From the NCBI RefSeq assembly GCF_052065415.1, contig NZ_JBQHUB010000002.1, positions 62,001 to 126,000 of the forward strand: a stretch of 64,000 nt of DNA, read 5' to 3'. Under the pieces are notes generated by a model, which was not told where the DNA came from, did not search any database, and saw nothing but the letters and a program-made list of their open reading frames with translations. This stretch comes from Pseudoflavonifractor_A sp022772585. Its GTDB lineage: Bacteria > Bacillota > Clostridia > Oscillospirales > Oscillospiraceae. A program made the position numbers and the translations under genes. Positions 25,903 through 35,183 of this stretch are shown here, one piece after another. Within the stretch, counting starts at the first letter, position 1. Every line of letters starts with the position of its first letter.

Positions 25903-26576
25903 GCGCCCACTCCCTTTCTCGCCACGTCCAGCAGGAGACGGAAGCTCTCCTCCAGCGTGTTCCCGGTGGTATCCACAGCCACGGCGTCCTCCGCCTGGCG
26001 GAGAGGCGCGGCGGCACGCCGGGTATCCCGCTCATCCCGGGCGATAATGTCCCTGAGGACCGTATCGAAATCCACGTCGTTCCCCCGCTCCCGCAGCTCC
26101 TCATAGCGGCGCCGGGCCCGGTCCTCCGCTGTGGCGGTGAGGAAGATCTTCACATCGGCGTCAGGCAGGACCACCGTGCCGATGTCCCGCCCGTCCATGA
26201 TGACATTCTGCCGCCGGGCCAGGTCCCGCTGCATCTCCATCAGGAAAGCGCGCACCTCCGGGATGGCCGACACCGCCGAGGCGTAATGGGACACCGCCGG
26301 CTCCCGGATGGCGGCGCTCACGTCCTCGCCGTCCAGATACATGTGCTGCAGGCCGTCCCCGCCGTGGCGCAGGTCGATGCGGATCTGCTCCAGCAGCTCC
26401 ACCACCCTGCCGCTGTCCTCCGGGGACACTCCCCGGCGCAGGGCGGCCAGACCCAGGGTGCGGTAGATGGCCCCGGTATCCACGTAGAGGTAGCCCATAG
26501 CCTGGGCCACCCGGCGGGCCAGGGTGCTCTTCCCTGCGCCGGAGGGTCCGTCAATGGCAATGCTCTTAAAACCCAT
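25899..26576 (-). CDS. cmk: Cytidylate kinase
   Basis: 225 residues. P-loop IDGPSGAGKST near the start, then the CMP-binding region with GRDIGTVVLPDAD and the RARRRYEELRERG lid. I prefer the ATG at 26576 (AAGGAG 10 bases upstream) to the TTG at 26585, which has no room for an RBS. Confidence 0.95.
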   Translation of the reverse strand: MGFKSIAIDGPSGAGKSTLARRVAQAMGYLYVDTGAIYRTLGLAALRRGVSPEDSGRVVELLEQIRIDLRHGGDGLQHMYLDGEDVSAAIREPAVSHYASAVSAIPEVRAFLMEMQRDLARRQNVIMDGRDIGTVVLPDADVKIFLTATAEDRARRRYEELRERGNDVDFDTVLRDIIARDERDTRRAAAPLRQAEDAVAVDTTGNTLEESFRLLLDVARKGVGA

Positions 26577-26578
26577 GG

Positions 26579-27862
26579 TCAACAAGCTCCTTCTTCCAAC
26601 AGGGATTGGGCGGCGGCCGCTCCGGCCGCCCGGCCGGTGGACCAGGCGATCTGAAGATTGAAGCCGCCGGTATAGGCGTCCACGTCCAGTACTTCCCCGG
26701 CCAGGTAGAGGCCGGGCGCCTTTTTGGACGCCATGGTATGGGGGTCCACCTCTGACACCTTCACGCCGCCGGCGGTGATGATGGCCTCCTCAATGGGCCG
26801 GGGGCCGGCGATATCCACCCGGAAGCACTTGAGCAGCTCCAGCAGCCGCCGGCGCTGGACCCGGGTGACCGAGTTGGCCTTGGTCTCACCCGGGATACCG
26901 GAAAGCTCCACCATCACCGGGATCATCAGCCGGGGCAGCAACCCCTCCAGCACATGGTCAAAGTCCCGGTTGGACTGTTCGGCCAGGTCCCGCAGCAGCC
27001 GCTGGTCCAGCTTCTCCTCGTCCAGGGCGGGCTTCAGGTCCAGCAGCACGTGGTAGCGGTCCTTCTCAAAGTCCCGCATGTGGGCGCTGGCGCTGAGGAT
27101 CAGCGGGCCGGACAGGCCGAAGTGGGTGAAAAGCAGCTCGCCCTGCCCGGCATATACCACCTTTTTCTTCTGATTGCGGACCTTGACAGCCACGTTGCGC
27201 AGAGAGAGCCCCTGCATCCGGCGGCACAGATCCCCCTCAGCCACCAGAGGCACCAGCGAGCCCCTGGGCGGCAGGATGGTGTGCTCCAAAGCCGCGGCCA
27301 TGGCGTATCCGTCCCCGGTGGAGCCGGTCAGCGGATAGGAAGCCCCGCCGGTGGCCAGGATCACCACCCGGCCGGCATAGGACCCGTGCTCACAGCGGAC
27401 GCCGGTGACCCGGCCCTCCCCATCGGTGAGCAAAGCCTCAGCCCGGTCCTCCACCAGCTCCACCCGGGCGCGGCGCAGCGCCATGAACAGGGCGTCGATG
27501 ATGTCGGCGGCCTTGTCCGAACACGGGAACACCCGGTTGCCCCGCTCGGTCTTGAGTGGGACGCCAAGGCCCTCAAAAAACGCCTTCACCTCTTCCGGCG
27601 GGAAGCGTGTGACGGCGCTGGTGAGAAATTTGCTGTTGCGGGGCACGTTCTGAAGGACCTCGGCCGCAGGGCAGTCGTTGGTCACATTGCACCGTCCCTT
27701 GCCGGTGATATACAGCTTGCGGCCCACCTTCTGGTTGCGCTCCAGCAGCAGCACTGAGCAGCCGCGCTCCGCGGCGGTGAGGGCGGCCATCATCCCGGCC
27801 GCCCCCGCGCCGATCACGATCACATCTGTCAAAGGCTCTCTCTCCTTTGCGGGGAAGCTCAT
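26579..27862 (-). CDS. HI0933/YhiN-family NAD(P)/FAD-dependent flavoprotein
   Basis: 427 residues. A Rossmann FAD motif VIGAGAAGMMAAL lies near residues 15-27. The family signature LATGGASYPLTGSTGDGY follows in the middle, and the C-terminal EVLDVDAYTGGFNLQIAWSTG closes the FAD site. The substrate of this widespread family is unknown. The start overlaps the RpiR stop (ATGA). Confidence 0.9.
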   Translation of the reverse strand: MSFPAKEREPLTDVIVIGAGAAGMMAALTAAERGCSVLLLERNQKVGRKLYITGKGRCNVTNDCPAAEVLQNVPRNSKFLTSAVTRFPPEEVKAFFEGLGVPLKTERGNRVFPCSDKAADIIDALFMALRRARVELVEDRAEALLTDGEGRVTGVRCEHGSYAGRVVILATGGASYPLTGSTGDGYAMAAALEHTILPPRGSLVPLVAEGDLCRRMQGLSLRNVAVKVRNQKKKVVYAGQGELLFTHFGLSGPLILSASAHMRDFEKDRYHVLLDLKPALDEEKLDQRLLRDLAEQSNRDFDHVLEGLLPRLMIPVMVELSGIPGETKANSVTRVQRRRLLELLKCFRVDIAGPRPIEEAIITAGGVKVSEVDPHTMASKKAPGLYLAGEVLDVDAYTGGFNLQIAWSTGRAAGAAAAQSLLEEGAC

Positions 27863-28728
27863 ACCTCGTCTTCCGCCTTCTCGTAGACGTCATACTCATC
27901 CCAGATCTGCTCCAGCGCGCTGAAGGTCTGGGACAGGTCGCTGTTTTTCCGCCGGCCCACGGCCACGATCAGGGCGTTGACCAGGCTCAGCGGGGCCACC
28001 AGCGAGTCCACGAAGGAGGCCATGTCACTCTTGGCCATCAGGGTGTGGGTGGCCATGGCGGTGAGGGGGGACGCCTCGCTGTCAGTGATAGCCACCACCT
28101 GGGCCCCCCGGTCCCTGGCAAAGTGCATGGCCTTCACGGTGCGGCTGGAATAGCGGGGGAAGCTGATGCCGATGACCACGTCCTGAGGGCCCACCCGCAG
28201 GAGCTGCTCAAAGACCTCGCTCACCGACGTGCTGTGGACCATCACCACGTTCTCGAAGATCAGATTGAAGTAGAAGCCCAGAAAACTGGAAAGGGCGGCG
28301 GCTGAACGCACCCCCAGGATATAAATCTTCCGGGCGCCCACGATGGCGTCCACCGCCCGGCCGAAGCTCTCCCGGTCCACCTCTTCCAGCGTCATACGGA
28401 TCTTCTCCACGTCGGACTGCATCACCATGGACAGGATATCCTGGTTTCCGATGCGGTCGTTGGAGACCTCGATGCGCTGTATGGAGGTGAGCTTGTTGCG
28501 GATCATCTCCTGCAGGGCCTTCTGCATGGCGGGATAGCCGTCATAGCCCAGTTCTGCGGCAAAACGGACCACGGTGGACTCGCTTACATTCACCGTTTTG
28601 CCCAGCTTGCTGGCGGTCATAAAGGCGGCCTTGTCATAGGATTCCAAAATAAAACGGGCGATCAGCTTCTGGCCCTTTGAGAAGGTATTCATATTGGCCT
28701 GTATCACAGACAGGATATCTTTCGGCAT
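27859..28728 (-). CDS. MurR/RpiR-family transcription regulator
   Basis: 289 residues. An N-terminal HTH (about 1-77, with SKLGKTVNVSESTVVRFAAE) precedes a SIS sugar-phosphate-binding domain (about 125-255). Such regulators usually respond to phosphosugars and control sugar or cell-wall amino-sugar genes. Here it heads an operon of unrelated housekeeping genes (flavoprotein, cmk, plsC, ispH-rpsA), so its targets are unclear. Confidence 0.9.
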   Translation of the reverse strand: MPKDILSVIQANMNTFSKGQKLIARFILESYDKAAFMTASKLGKTVNVSESTVVRFAAELGYDGYPAMQKALQEMIRNKLTSIQRIEVSNDRIGNQDILSMVMQSDVEKIRMTLEEVDRESFGRAVDAIVGARKIYILGVRSAAALSSFLGFYFNLIFENVVMVHSTSVSEVFEQLLRVGPQDVVIGISFPRYSSRTVKAMHFARDRGAQVVAITDSEASPLTAMATHTLMAKSDMASFVDSLVAPLSLVNALIVAVGRRKNSDLSQTFSALEQIWDEYDVYEKAEDEV

Positions 28729-28780
28729 GCGGGAACATCCTCCTGGTCACTTGCCCATAGGGCATTTTTCATTCCATATC

Positions 28781-28809
28781 ATCATAGCGGGATTGGAGGA
28801 AAAATGCAA
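28781..28809 (-). promoter_or_regulatory. Sigma-A promoter of the rpiR-to-rpsA operon
   Basis: Minus strand TTGCAT, 17-base spacer, TATGAT; about 50 bases before the rpiR ATG. Confidence 0.7.
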
Positions 28810-28851
28810 GCCCTGATTGCAGGAATTGCGTGATACCCAGCTCCGCCGGGA

Positions 28852-29559
28852 TCAGTCCCGGTACAGTGAGCGGATCTCGTCCTCCGTCAGCGGACGCCAG
28901 CGGCCCGGCTTCAGGCCGCCCAGCTCCACGGTACCCTCCCGCACACGGCACAGGCGGCGCACACGGAGACCGGCCAGGGCACACATCCGCCGCACCTGCC
29001 GGTTGCGTCCCTCGTGAATGATGACGGACAGCAGGCTCTCTCCGCCATCCCGCCCCAGCAGCTCCACCCGGGCGGGATGGAGCGCCACACCGTCCAGCTC
29101 CATGGGTCCCCGCAGGATCGGGATCGCCCGGTCGGCATCCCCGGTGACAAGGACGTGGTACTCCTTTTCCACCTCATGACTGGGGTGGATCAGGCGGTTG
29201 GTCAGCTCTCCGTCGTCGGTGAGCAGCAGAAGGCCCTCCGAGTCCAGGTCCAGACGGCCCACCGGCCATACCCTGGTCCCGCAGTCCCGGACCAACTGGG
29301 CCACCGTGGGGCGTCCCTTCTCATCGGAGAGGGTGGTCACATACCCGCGGGGCTTGTGGAGCATGAGATAGGTACGCTTTTCCGTCCGGCGCAGGGGCTT
29401 CCCGTCCACCTCGATCCGGTCCCGCTCCGGGTCGGCCCGGTCGCCCAGGCGGGCAAGCCGGCCGTTCACCCGCACCCGGCCGGCCTCTATGTACGCCTCG
29501 GCCGTCCGGCGGGAGGCCACCCCCGCCGCGGACAGGATCTTTTGCAGCCGTTCTTCCAA
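28852..29559 (-). CDS. rluB: RluB-family 23S rRNA pseudouridine synthase
   Basis: 235 residues: an N-terminal S4 RNA-binding domain (EERLQKILSAAGVASRR), then the pseudouridine synthase core with catalytic Asp in VGRLDLDSEGLLLLT and the EGRNRQVRRMC motif. I use the TTG at 29559, nine bases after AGGAGG; the open frame continues upstream to 29667 but overlaps dacF. Confidence 0.92.
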   Translation of the reverse strand: MEERLQKILSAAGVASRRTAEAYIEAGRVRVNGRLARLGDRADPERDRIEVDGKPLRRTEKRTYLMLHKPRGYVTTLSDEKGRPTVAQLVRDCGTRVWPVGRLDLDSEGLLLLTDDGELTNRLIHPSHEVEKEYHVLVTGDADRAIPILRGPMELDGVALHPARVELLGRDGGESLLSVIIHEGRNRQVRRMCALAGLRVRRLCRVREGTVELGGLKPGRWRPLTEDEIRSLYRD

Positions 29560-29592
29560 ACGCAAGTCCCTCCTGTTCTCGGTGCGCAAGCA

Positions 29593-29620
29593 GGAGACCG
29601 GTCGGAACAGGCCGGTCTCC
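29593..29620. other. Inverted repeat between dacF and rluB
   Basis: 9-bp perfect arms (29593-29601 GGAGACCGG with 29612-29620) with a 10-base loop. No T run follows on the minus strand, so it may be an mRNA processing or stability hairpin rather than a terminator. Confidence 0.45.
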
Positions 29621-29633
29621 TTGGTCGGTTCTT

Positions 29634-30782
29634 TCAAATTCTCTCCTGCGGGAGCAAAAGCGCCCACATTGCAGATGCGCAGGCCGCCTCCCCGCCGCCC
29701 AGCAACCGGGAGAGCAGTCCCCCGCCCCGGGCCCGGTCGTCGGCAGCGCTCCTGCTGTAGACCAGGTAGGTCTCCCCCACCGTCTCGCCGTCCACCGAGA
29801 ACCGGAGCTGCCCGGCAATGGCGCCCCGCTCCACCGGGGCCTCCGCCCGTTCCGGCAGGATGACCTCTACCTTCACCCGTTCCTGGGCCGTCAGCGGGTA
29901 GCGGACGTCGGAATAGACCTCCACCGGGATAAAGCGATTGAGACTCCCCTCCAGCGGCAGCATACGGAATTCCTTCCCCGCCCGGGCCAGCAGAGTACTG
30001 GGATAGGTTTCAAAGCCGTAATCCAGCAGGGCGGCATGGTCATTCCAGTCGTCCCGGTCAAAGAGGGTCACAGCGATGAGCCGCTGCCCGTCCCGTTGGG
30101 CACAGGACACCAGAGTCCGCCCGGCCTTTTCGGTATAGCCGGTCTTCATGCCGATGCAGCCCTCATACCGCCAGAGCAGCTTGTTGTGGTTGACCAGGGT
30201 CCGGCCAGCCACGGTGATGCTCTTGGTAGACATGATCTCCACCAGTTCCTCATGCTCCAGCACCGCCCGGGCCAGCGCCGCCATATCCCGGGCGGTGGAG
30301 TAGTTGTCCTCATCCTGCAGTCCGTTGGGATTGGAGAAATGGGTGTGTTCCATCCCCAAATCCGCGGCCCGCCGGTTCATCCACCCCACGAAGGTCTCCA
30401 CGTCCCCGGCGCAGCCGCCGGCGATGGCCACCGCCGCATCGTTGCCCGAGGAGAGCATCAGGCCGCAGAGCAGCTCCCGCAGGGTCAGCTGCTCCCCCGC
30501 CTTCAGATACATGGAGGAACCCTCTATACCGGTCCACTCCCGGCGGATGGTAAAAACGGCGTCCAGCTCGGGGGTGGATTCCACCGCCACCAGGGCGGTC
30601 ATCAGCTTGGTGGTACTGGCGATGGGTCTCTCTTCCCCGGCGTTGTGGGCATAGAGCACCCGGCCCGAATCCGCGTCCACCAGAATGGCCGACTGGGCGG
30701 ATATGGCGGGACCCGCGGCCAGAGCGGGCGCCGTCCCGGTCAGCAGGAGCAGGGACAACAGCGTTCCCCAGACGCGTTTCAT
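29634..30782 (-). CDS. dacF: D-alanyl-D-alanine carboxypeptidase (DacF type)
   Basis: 382 residues. A signal peptide (hydrophobic 8-22, cleavage after ALA-A) precedes a class A DD-carboxypeptidase with the serine motif STTK, SGN and KTG (GMKTGYT). A PBP5-like C-terminal beta domain follows, and then a hydrophobic tail that could anchor it. In spore formers DacF-type enzymes set cortex crosslinking. The window places it next to gerW and rluB, and the 24-base repeat lies in its leader. Confidence 0.92.
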   Translation of the reverse strand: MKRVWGTLLSLLLLTGTAPALAAGPAISAQSAILVDADSGRVLYAHNAGEERPIASTTKLMTALVAVESTPELDAVFTIRREWTGIEGSSMYLKAGEQLTLRELLCGLMLSSGNDAAVAIAGGCAGDVETFVGWMNRRAADLGMEHTHFSNPNGLQDEDNYSTARDMAALARAVLEHEELVEIMSTKSITVAGRTLVNHNKLLWRYEGCIGMKTGYTEKAGRTLVSCAQRDGQRLIAVTLFDRDDWNDHAALLDYGFETYPSTLLARAGKEFRMLPLEGSLNRFIPVEVYSDVRYPLTAQERVKVEVILPERAEAPVERGAIAGQLRFSVDGETVGETYLVYSRSAADDRARGGGLLSRLLGGGEAACASAMWALLLPQERI

Positions 30783-30837
30783 ACCTCATCACCTCAGACA
30801 AACGGATGGTGAGAGTATGTCCCATGTTCCGGCGGAT

Positions 30838-30899
30838 TATAATCAAAGAAGTTCAAAAGGAACAAACGCGCCCATTGAAACATGATTTGTTATGTTTCA
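30838..30899. repeat. Palindromic repeat element, copy 1 (upstream of dacF)
   Basis: Positions 30838-30861 are identical to 33412-33435 (24 bases, beginning TATAATCAAAG). A palindrome follows (arms 30876-30883 and 30892-30899, TGAAACAT/ATGTTTCA). On the minus strand the copy also contains TATAAT with TTGTTC 18 bases earlier, so it may carry the dacF promoter. Confidence 0.6.
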
Positions 30900-30926
30900 G
30901 CTTCTGTGGTGATACTACAGCTTATC

Positions 30927-31340
30927 TCAGAAAGACCCGGTCTCCTCCGCCTTTTTGGCCTTCTGCTGGTCGATAAATCCGGTGACCTTGTCCACCAGCT
31001 CAGGCACCATCTCCACCACCCGGTCCACGGTATTGCCTGCCGGCGGGTCCACCGGCAGCAGGCGGACCGAGTCTCCCTTGACGATGAGAAAAGACATGGG
31101 CGTGATCTTCACGCTGGCCCCGCCTCCGCCGCCGAAGGCATTCCCGGCGTCCGGCTTCTGCTGTTTGGTGGCGAAATCGCTGCCGCCGGTGGCAAAGCCC
31201 ACGCTCACCTTGGACACCGGGATAATGGTGATGCCCTGGGTTTCGATGGGCGTGCCGATGACGGTGTTCACGTCCACCATCTCGCGGATCTTCTGCATAG
31301 TCGTGCTCATCAGGTCGCCGATGGGGTGCTTATTTTCCAT
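30927..31340 (-). CDS. gerW: GerW/YtfJ-family sporulation protein
   Basis: 137 residues with the family start HPIGDLMSTTMQKIREMVD and the Gly-rich central strand FGGGGGASV, then VDPPAGNTVDR. GerW (YtfJ) is needed for normal spore germination in Bacillus. The gene overlaps the DUF2953 gene by 11 bases, the conserved scpA-scpB-DUF2953-gerW order. Confidence 0.92.
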   Translation of the reverse strand: MENKHPIGDLMSTTMQKIREMVDVNTVIGTPIETQGITIIPVSKVSVGFATGGSDFATKQQKPDAGNAFGGGGGASVKITPMSFLIVKGDSVRLLPVDPPAGNTVDRVVEMVPELVDKVTGFIDQQKAKKAEETGSF

Positions 31341-31983
31341 TGTTTACCGCCTCTTTCTGTTTGGATGCCGTTTTTGCCTTCTGTTCCTTCCGCCAGGCCA
31401 GAAAGATCCGGAGAAAGGATATTCCCAGCCAGAATACAAACGCCAGGAGCTGCCCCAGCGTGTAGGAGAGGGCGGCGTTGAGATAGATCACCGGCTTCTC
31501 CAGTTCAAAATCCACCGCCGTGCGGATGCGGCGGTCCCTCAGATCAAAATTCTGCTCCAGAAACGGGATGAGTATACCAAGGACCGCGTTGGCCCGGCCA
31601 TAGGCGTCCACCGCGTCGGCCGGGTCGTCGTTCCCCGCCGTCAGATCCAGATACAGCCGGTCGATGCGCAGCTTCCGCTTCAGCCGCCCGGCGGCCTCGC
31701 CCACCAGGGGCAGGCAGTCCAGCACCAGGGATACCGCGCCTCCGGGTTTGGTCCCGGCGGGTTTCTCCTTGGCGTCCTTCTTTTTCCCATCCTCTTTTTT
31801 GGGCTTTTTCGGTTTGTCCCGCTTTTTCTTCGGCTTGCGGGGAAAGACGCGAAATCGCAGTCCTCCCACCCGGACCCAGGCAGAAAAGCCGGCGGCGGAA
31901 TACTCCGCCGTGCCGCCCAGGCGCAGCCGGGACAGCAGGAACAGGATCAGCAGGATCAGCGCCGGGATCATCCAGCCCCTCAC
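31330..31983 (-). CDS. DUF2953 membrane protein
   Basis: 217 residues: an N-terminal membrane helix (about 4-19), a Lys-rich stretch (residues about 52-75), a beta-rich middle and a C-terminal membrane helix (about 175-195). DUF2953 proteins co-occur with gerW in spore formers; function unknown. The overlaps on both sides (with scpB and gerW) indicate one translation unit. Confidence 0.88.
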   Translation of the reverse strand: MRGWMIPALILLILFLLSRLRLGGTAEYSAAGFSAWVRVGGLRFRVFPRKPKKKRDKPKKPKKEDGKKKDAKEKPAGTKPGGAVSLVLDCLPLVGEAAGRLKRKLRIDRLYLDLTAGNDDPADAVDAYGRANAVLGILIPFLEQNFDLRDRRIRTAVDFELEKPVIYLNAALSYTLGQLLAFVFWLGISFLRIFLAWRKEQKAKTASKQKEAVNNGK

Positions 31984-32573
31984 GGCGCCACCCCCTCCTG
32001 CTCCTCCCGGAGCCGGGCCAGCCGGGACTCCATCTCCAGGCTGATCTGTCCGTCCTCCGGCGAGATATTGGGCAGCTCGGGCAATTCATCCAGGCTGCTC
32101 AAGCCAAAAGAGCGCAGGAAGGTCTGGGTGGTGCGGTACTGGATGGGACGGCCGGGCACCGCCAGGCGCCCGCACTCCTCGATCAGGTCCCGGTCCACCA
32201 GCAGCCCCACAGTGTAGGAGCTGTCCACTCCCCGGATCTGGTCGATATAGGCCCGGGTGATGGGCTGAAAATAGGCCACCACGGCCAGCACCTCCAGCGC
32301 CGTCTGGGACAGCTTGGCGGGGCGCCGGCTCTCCAGCGCCTTACGGATCACCTCCGCGTGCTCCGGTGCAGAGCACAGCTGGTAGCTGCTGCCCAGGCGC
32401 ACCAGCCGGATGCCCCGGCGCTCGTACCGGCAGCGGTCGGACAGCCGCTGGCAGATGGCGTCCACCGTGGCCCGGTCGCTGTCCAGAGCCAGACACAGCC
32501 GCTCCACTCCCACCGGCTCCCCGGCGGCGAACAGGATGCCCTCAATGGCGGCTTCGGTCTCTTTCAACTCCAT
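31980..32573 (-). CDS. scpB: Condensin subunit ScpB
   Basis: 197 residues with paired winged-helix domains (EAAIEGILFAAGEPV at the start, EVLAVVAYFQPITRAYIDQIRG in the second). It binds the SMC-ScpA complex for chromosome segregation. The ATG at 32573 follows AGGAGG by 8 bases. Confidence 0.95.
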   Translation of the reverse strand: MELKETEAAIEGILFAAGEPVGVERLCLALDSDRATVDAICQRLSDRCRYERRGIRLVRLGSSYQLCSAPEHAEVIRKALESRRPAKLSQTALEVLAVVAYFQPITRAYIDQIRGVDSSYTVGLLVDRDLIEECGRLAVPGRPIQYRTTQTFLRSFGLSSLDELPELPNISPEDGQISLEMESRLARLREEQEGVAP

Positions 32574-32598
32574 GGGCTTTTCCTCCTCTCGGCCGGCT

Positions 32599-33399
32599 CT
32601 ACGCCTGGAATTCGCTTTCAAACGGCGGCACTCCGGATTCCCCGTCGATGCACGTCACGGTACACTCCGCCTCCGTTCCGGCCAGACGGAGCCGGTGGGC
32701 CTTGCACAGCTCCAGCACGGCAATGAAAGTGGCCACGATCTCGGACCGGCTCTTGTTGCCCCGGAACAGGGAGCGGAACCGGGTCACGCCGGAGCGGAGC
32801 AGCCGGGTGAGGATCTCGGCGGCCTTGTCGGCCACCGGATAGGGCTCCCGGCCCACGATGCCCTCGAAGGCGGCCATGGGCGGGGGCAGCTTGCGGTCGC
32901 TGCGCTCCAGCACCGCCATCACAGCCTTATAGAGCTCGCCCGGCTGATGGGAATAGCGGTATGTCCGGTCGGCGGGCAGCTGCTCCGGCGGCTTGGTCAG
33001 ATAGTCCCGGCCCACGCTGTAGCATCGGTCCAGCTCGGGGACCACCGCCTTGAGACGGGCGTAATTCTCGTGCCGCTGGTGCTCCTCCAGCGAGGCGATA
33101 AGCTCCTCCATCTCCGAGAGCGCTTCCTCGTCCCGGATGGAGAGCAGCATCCGGGTCTTGATAAAGACCAGCTGGGCCGCCATGGCAACGAACTCACTGG
33201 CTACCTCCAGATCCATCTGCTTGCGCTGCTCCATCCAGGCCAGATACTGATCCAGGATGAGGGAGATCTGGATGTCCTTGATCTCCATTTTATTTTTGCT
33301 CAGCAGGTGGAGGATCAGATCCAGCGGGCCGTTAAAGTCCTCCATGCCCTCGGCCCGGACGTGGACCACCTTTTCCAGGTGATAGATGGGTGTTTCCAT
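32599..33399 (-). CDS. scpA: Condensin kleisin subunit ScpA
   Basis: 266 residues. The N-terminal SMC-binding segment has FNGPLDLILHLLSKNKMEI and DIQISLILDQYL; a C-terminal winged helix follows. The ATG at 33399 has AGGAG 8-12 bases upstream, and the 24-base repeat abuts this RBS. It is 25 bases from scpB. Confidence 0.95.
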   Translation of the reverse strand: METPIYHLEKVVHVRAEGMEDFNGPLDLILHLLSKNKMEIKDIQISLILDQYLAWMEQRKQMDLEVASEFVAMAAQLVFIKTRMLLSIRDEEALSEMEELIASLEEHQRHENYARLKAVVPELDRCYSVGRDYLTKPPEQLPADRTYRYSHQPGELYKAVMAVLERSDRKLPPPMAAFEGIVGREPYPVADKAAEILTRLLRSGVTRFRSLFRGNKSRSEIVATFIAVLELCKAHRLRLAGTEAECTVTCIDGESGVPPFESEFQA

Positions 33400-33411
33400 G
33401 TCTCCCGCTCC

Positions 33412-33576
33412 TATAATCAAAGAAGTTCAAAAGGAGTAAATACTCCGTTTGAACCGCACAGCGGTTTTCGCCGCGCGGGGCCGCTTTGCAGCCTTGCTTT
33501 GGATTTCATCGTCCGGAAGTCGCGTCATACGCGCCGGCAGGCAGCGCCCGCCGATGGAACAATAACTTGTTATTGT
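33412..33576. repeat. Palindromic repeat element, copy 2 (upstream of scpA)
   Basis: Shares the exact 24-base core (33412-33435) with copy 1. It contains a 30-base near-perfect palindrome (33425-33454, arms GTTCAAA/TTTGAAC plus GGAGTA/TACTCC). After about 100 GC-rich bases it ends with a perfect 18-base palindrome (33559-33576, arms ACAATAAC/GTTATTGT). No gene is seen in 33400-33589. Confidence 0.6.
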
Positions 33577-33589
33577 CCAATCTCTGCGA

Positions 33590-34285
33590 CTATAATCCCA
33601 ACAGCCCGGCCGCCAGGTCAAAAGGCAGTCCGGACAGGCGGTAGAGCCCTTCGAAGACCCAGCCGCGGACAGCACTCAGCGGGCCGTCGAACACGCCGGA
33701 CCACAGCAGAACCATCAGCAAAAGCATGCCATAGCGCTCATAGCGCAATATGGTGTAGTACACACGGTCGGGCAGGATGCCCTCCAGGATCTTGGAGCCG
33801 TCCAGCGGCGGGATGGGGATCAGGTTGAATACGCCCAGGCCGATACTGAGCAGGGCCGTCAGCACGAGAAAATTCATCCACCAGTAGAGAGGTCCGCTGT
33901 CGGACCGGTAGGCCAGCGGCAGCAGTACATGGTAGACCAGCAGGGCAGCGTAGGCCAGCACGAAATTGGACGCGGGGCCGGCCAGAGCCGTGATAGCCAT
34001 GCCGCTCTTGGGATGGCGGAAATAGCGCATGTCCACCGGTACCGGTTTGGCCCAGCCGAAGCCCGCGATCAGCATCATCAGCGCGCCGAAGGGGTCGATG
34101 TGCCGCAGCGGATTGAGGGAGAGCCGGTGCATCCGTTTGGCGGTAGGATCCCCCAGGGCGTAGGCTGCCAGGCCGTGGCAGGTCTCATGCACCGTCAGGC
34201 ACAGCAGTACCGCCGCCGCCTGAGTCAGCAGCCAGAGCAGTCCCTCCCAGTCCAGATGATGAAAAAAGTCAGCAAACGCGTTCAA
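33590..34285 (-). CDS. Site-2 protease-family (M50) membrane metalloprotease
   Basis: 231 residues, about five membrane helices. Zinc motif HETCH at 33-37 and the second ligand motif NLIPIPPLDG near residue 153. This is the short RseP/YwhC-like group of M50 proteases. The substrate is unknown. It is divergent from the ASCH gene and upstream of scpA. Confidence 0.9.
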   Translation of the reverse strand: MNAFADFFHHLDWEGLLWLLTQAAAVLLCLTVHETCHGLAAYALGDPTAKRMHRLSLNPLRHIDPFGALMMLIAGFGWAKPVPVDMRYFRHPKSGMAITALAGPASNFVLAYAALLVYHVLLPLAYRSDSGPLYWWMNFLVLTALLSIGLGVFNLIPIPPLDGSKILEGILPDRVYYTILRYERYGMLLLMVLLWSGVFDGPLSAVRGWVFEGLYRLSGLPFDLAAGLLGL

Positions 34286-34524
34286 ATCCCGGTCCTCCCG
34301 CAGTCTCTGCTCCGCTTCGCCGTGCGGGCGGAGCAGAACAGATCCGAATTGAAATAATTATAACAAATTCCCAACAAAAACACAAGGAGAAGGGCGGGTG
34401 TGTCCTTTTCCCTCCTGCGGACAAAAGCGGCCGTTGATCCTGTTCTTTCTTGCATGATGCGCTCTGCCGCGCTATACTCGGGGCAGGGCAGCATTCAAGC
34501 GCACAGAACGGAGTGAGGAGTTTT

Positions 34525-34968
34525 ATGACAGCGGAAGAAATGTGGTCGCTTTACGCCCGCGAACAAAAGATCGACGATTCCTACGAGGCGTGGGCCTTCT
34601 GCGGCGGCGGCGAAGCGGGAGACAGACTGGCGCGGCTGGCACTGAGCGGCACAAAAACCGCCACCTCCAGTCCGCTGATTGCCTATCAGACTGAGGGTAT
34701 CGCACCGCCGGAGGAGGGCTGCTACAGCGTGGTCCTGTATGATGACGGCCAGGCCGCCTGTGTCATCCGTACTGACCGGGTCTCCATCGTGCCATTTCTC
34801 CAGGTATCGGAACGGCATGCCTGGCTGGAGGGCGAAGGCGACCGCAGCCTGGCCTACTGGCGCACAGTCCACCGGGAGGCCTTTGAGCCTGATTATAAAA
34901 ATGCCGGGCTGGATTTTGATGAAAACGGCCTGTGCGTACTGGAGGAATTTCAGGTCGTATTTCCGTAG
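34525..34968 (+). CDS. ASCH-domain protein
   Basis: 147 residues. ASCH features are GTKTATSSPL (nucleic-acid binding loop), VVLYDDGQAACVIRT, and the C-terminal YWRTVHREAF. ASCH proteins are RNA-binding or act on modified nucleosides (YqfB amidohydrolase type). The ATG at 34525 follows GTGAGGAG; an upstream ATG in frame has no RBS. First plus-strand gene of the window. Confidence 0.88.
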   Translation: MTAEEMWSLYAREQKIDDSYEAWAFCGGGEAGDRLARLALSGTKTATSSPLIAYQTEGIAPPEEGCYSVVLYDDGQAACVIRTDRVSIVPFLQVSERHAWLEGEGDRSLAYWRTVHREAFEPDYKNAGLDFDENGLCVLEEFQVVFP

Positions 34969-35183
34969 TACCGTGTCCCATGCCGGAAAAAGGCCGCCTC
35001 CTCGGTCCGGCGGTGTCTGTAAAACAGTATTGAGTACGTCCGAAGAAACCTATACTTCTTCAGACGTTTCTCTGTGCGGATGGTAGACTTTTTTAGATTT
35101 TTTGAATATACTGTATTCAATAAACGGGCGGGATAAGCAAGAATTTGTAAGTTGACCTGTTGGAAGATAAGGGAGCGGGAAAT

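Noticed and set aside
33427..33675. 82-codon frame across the repeat element upstream of scpA
   Set aside because: No RBS, and it runs through palindromes; treated as non-coding.
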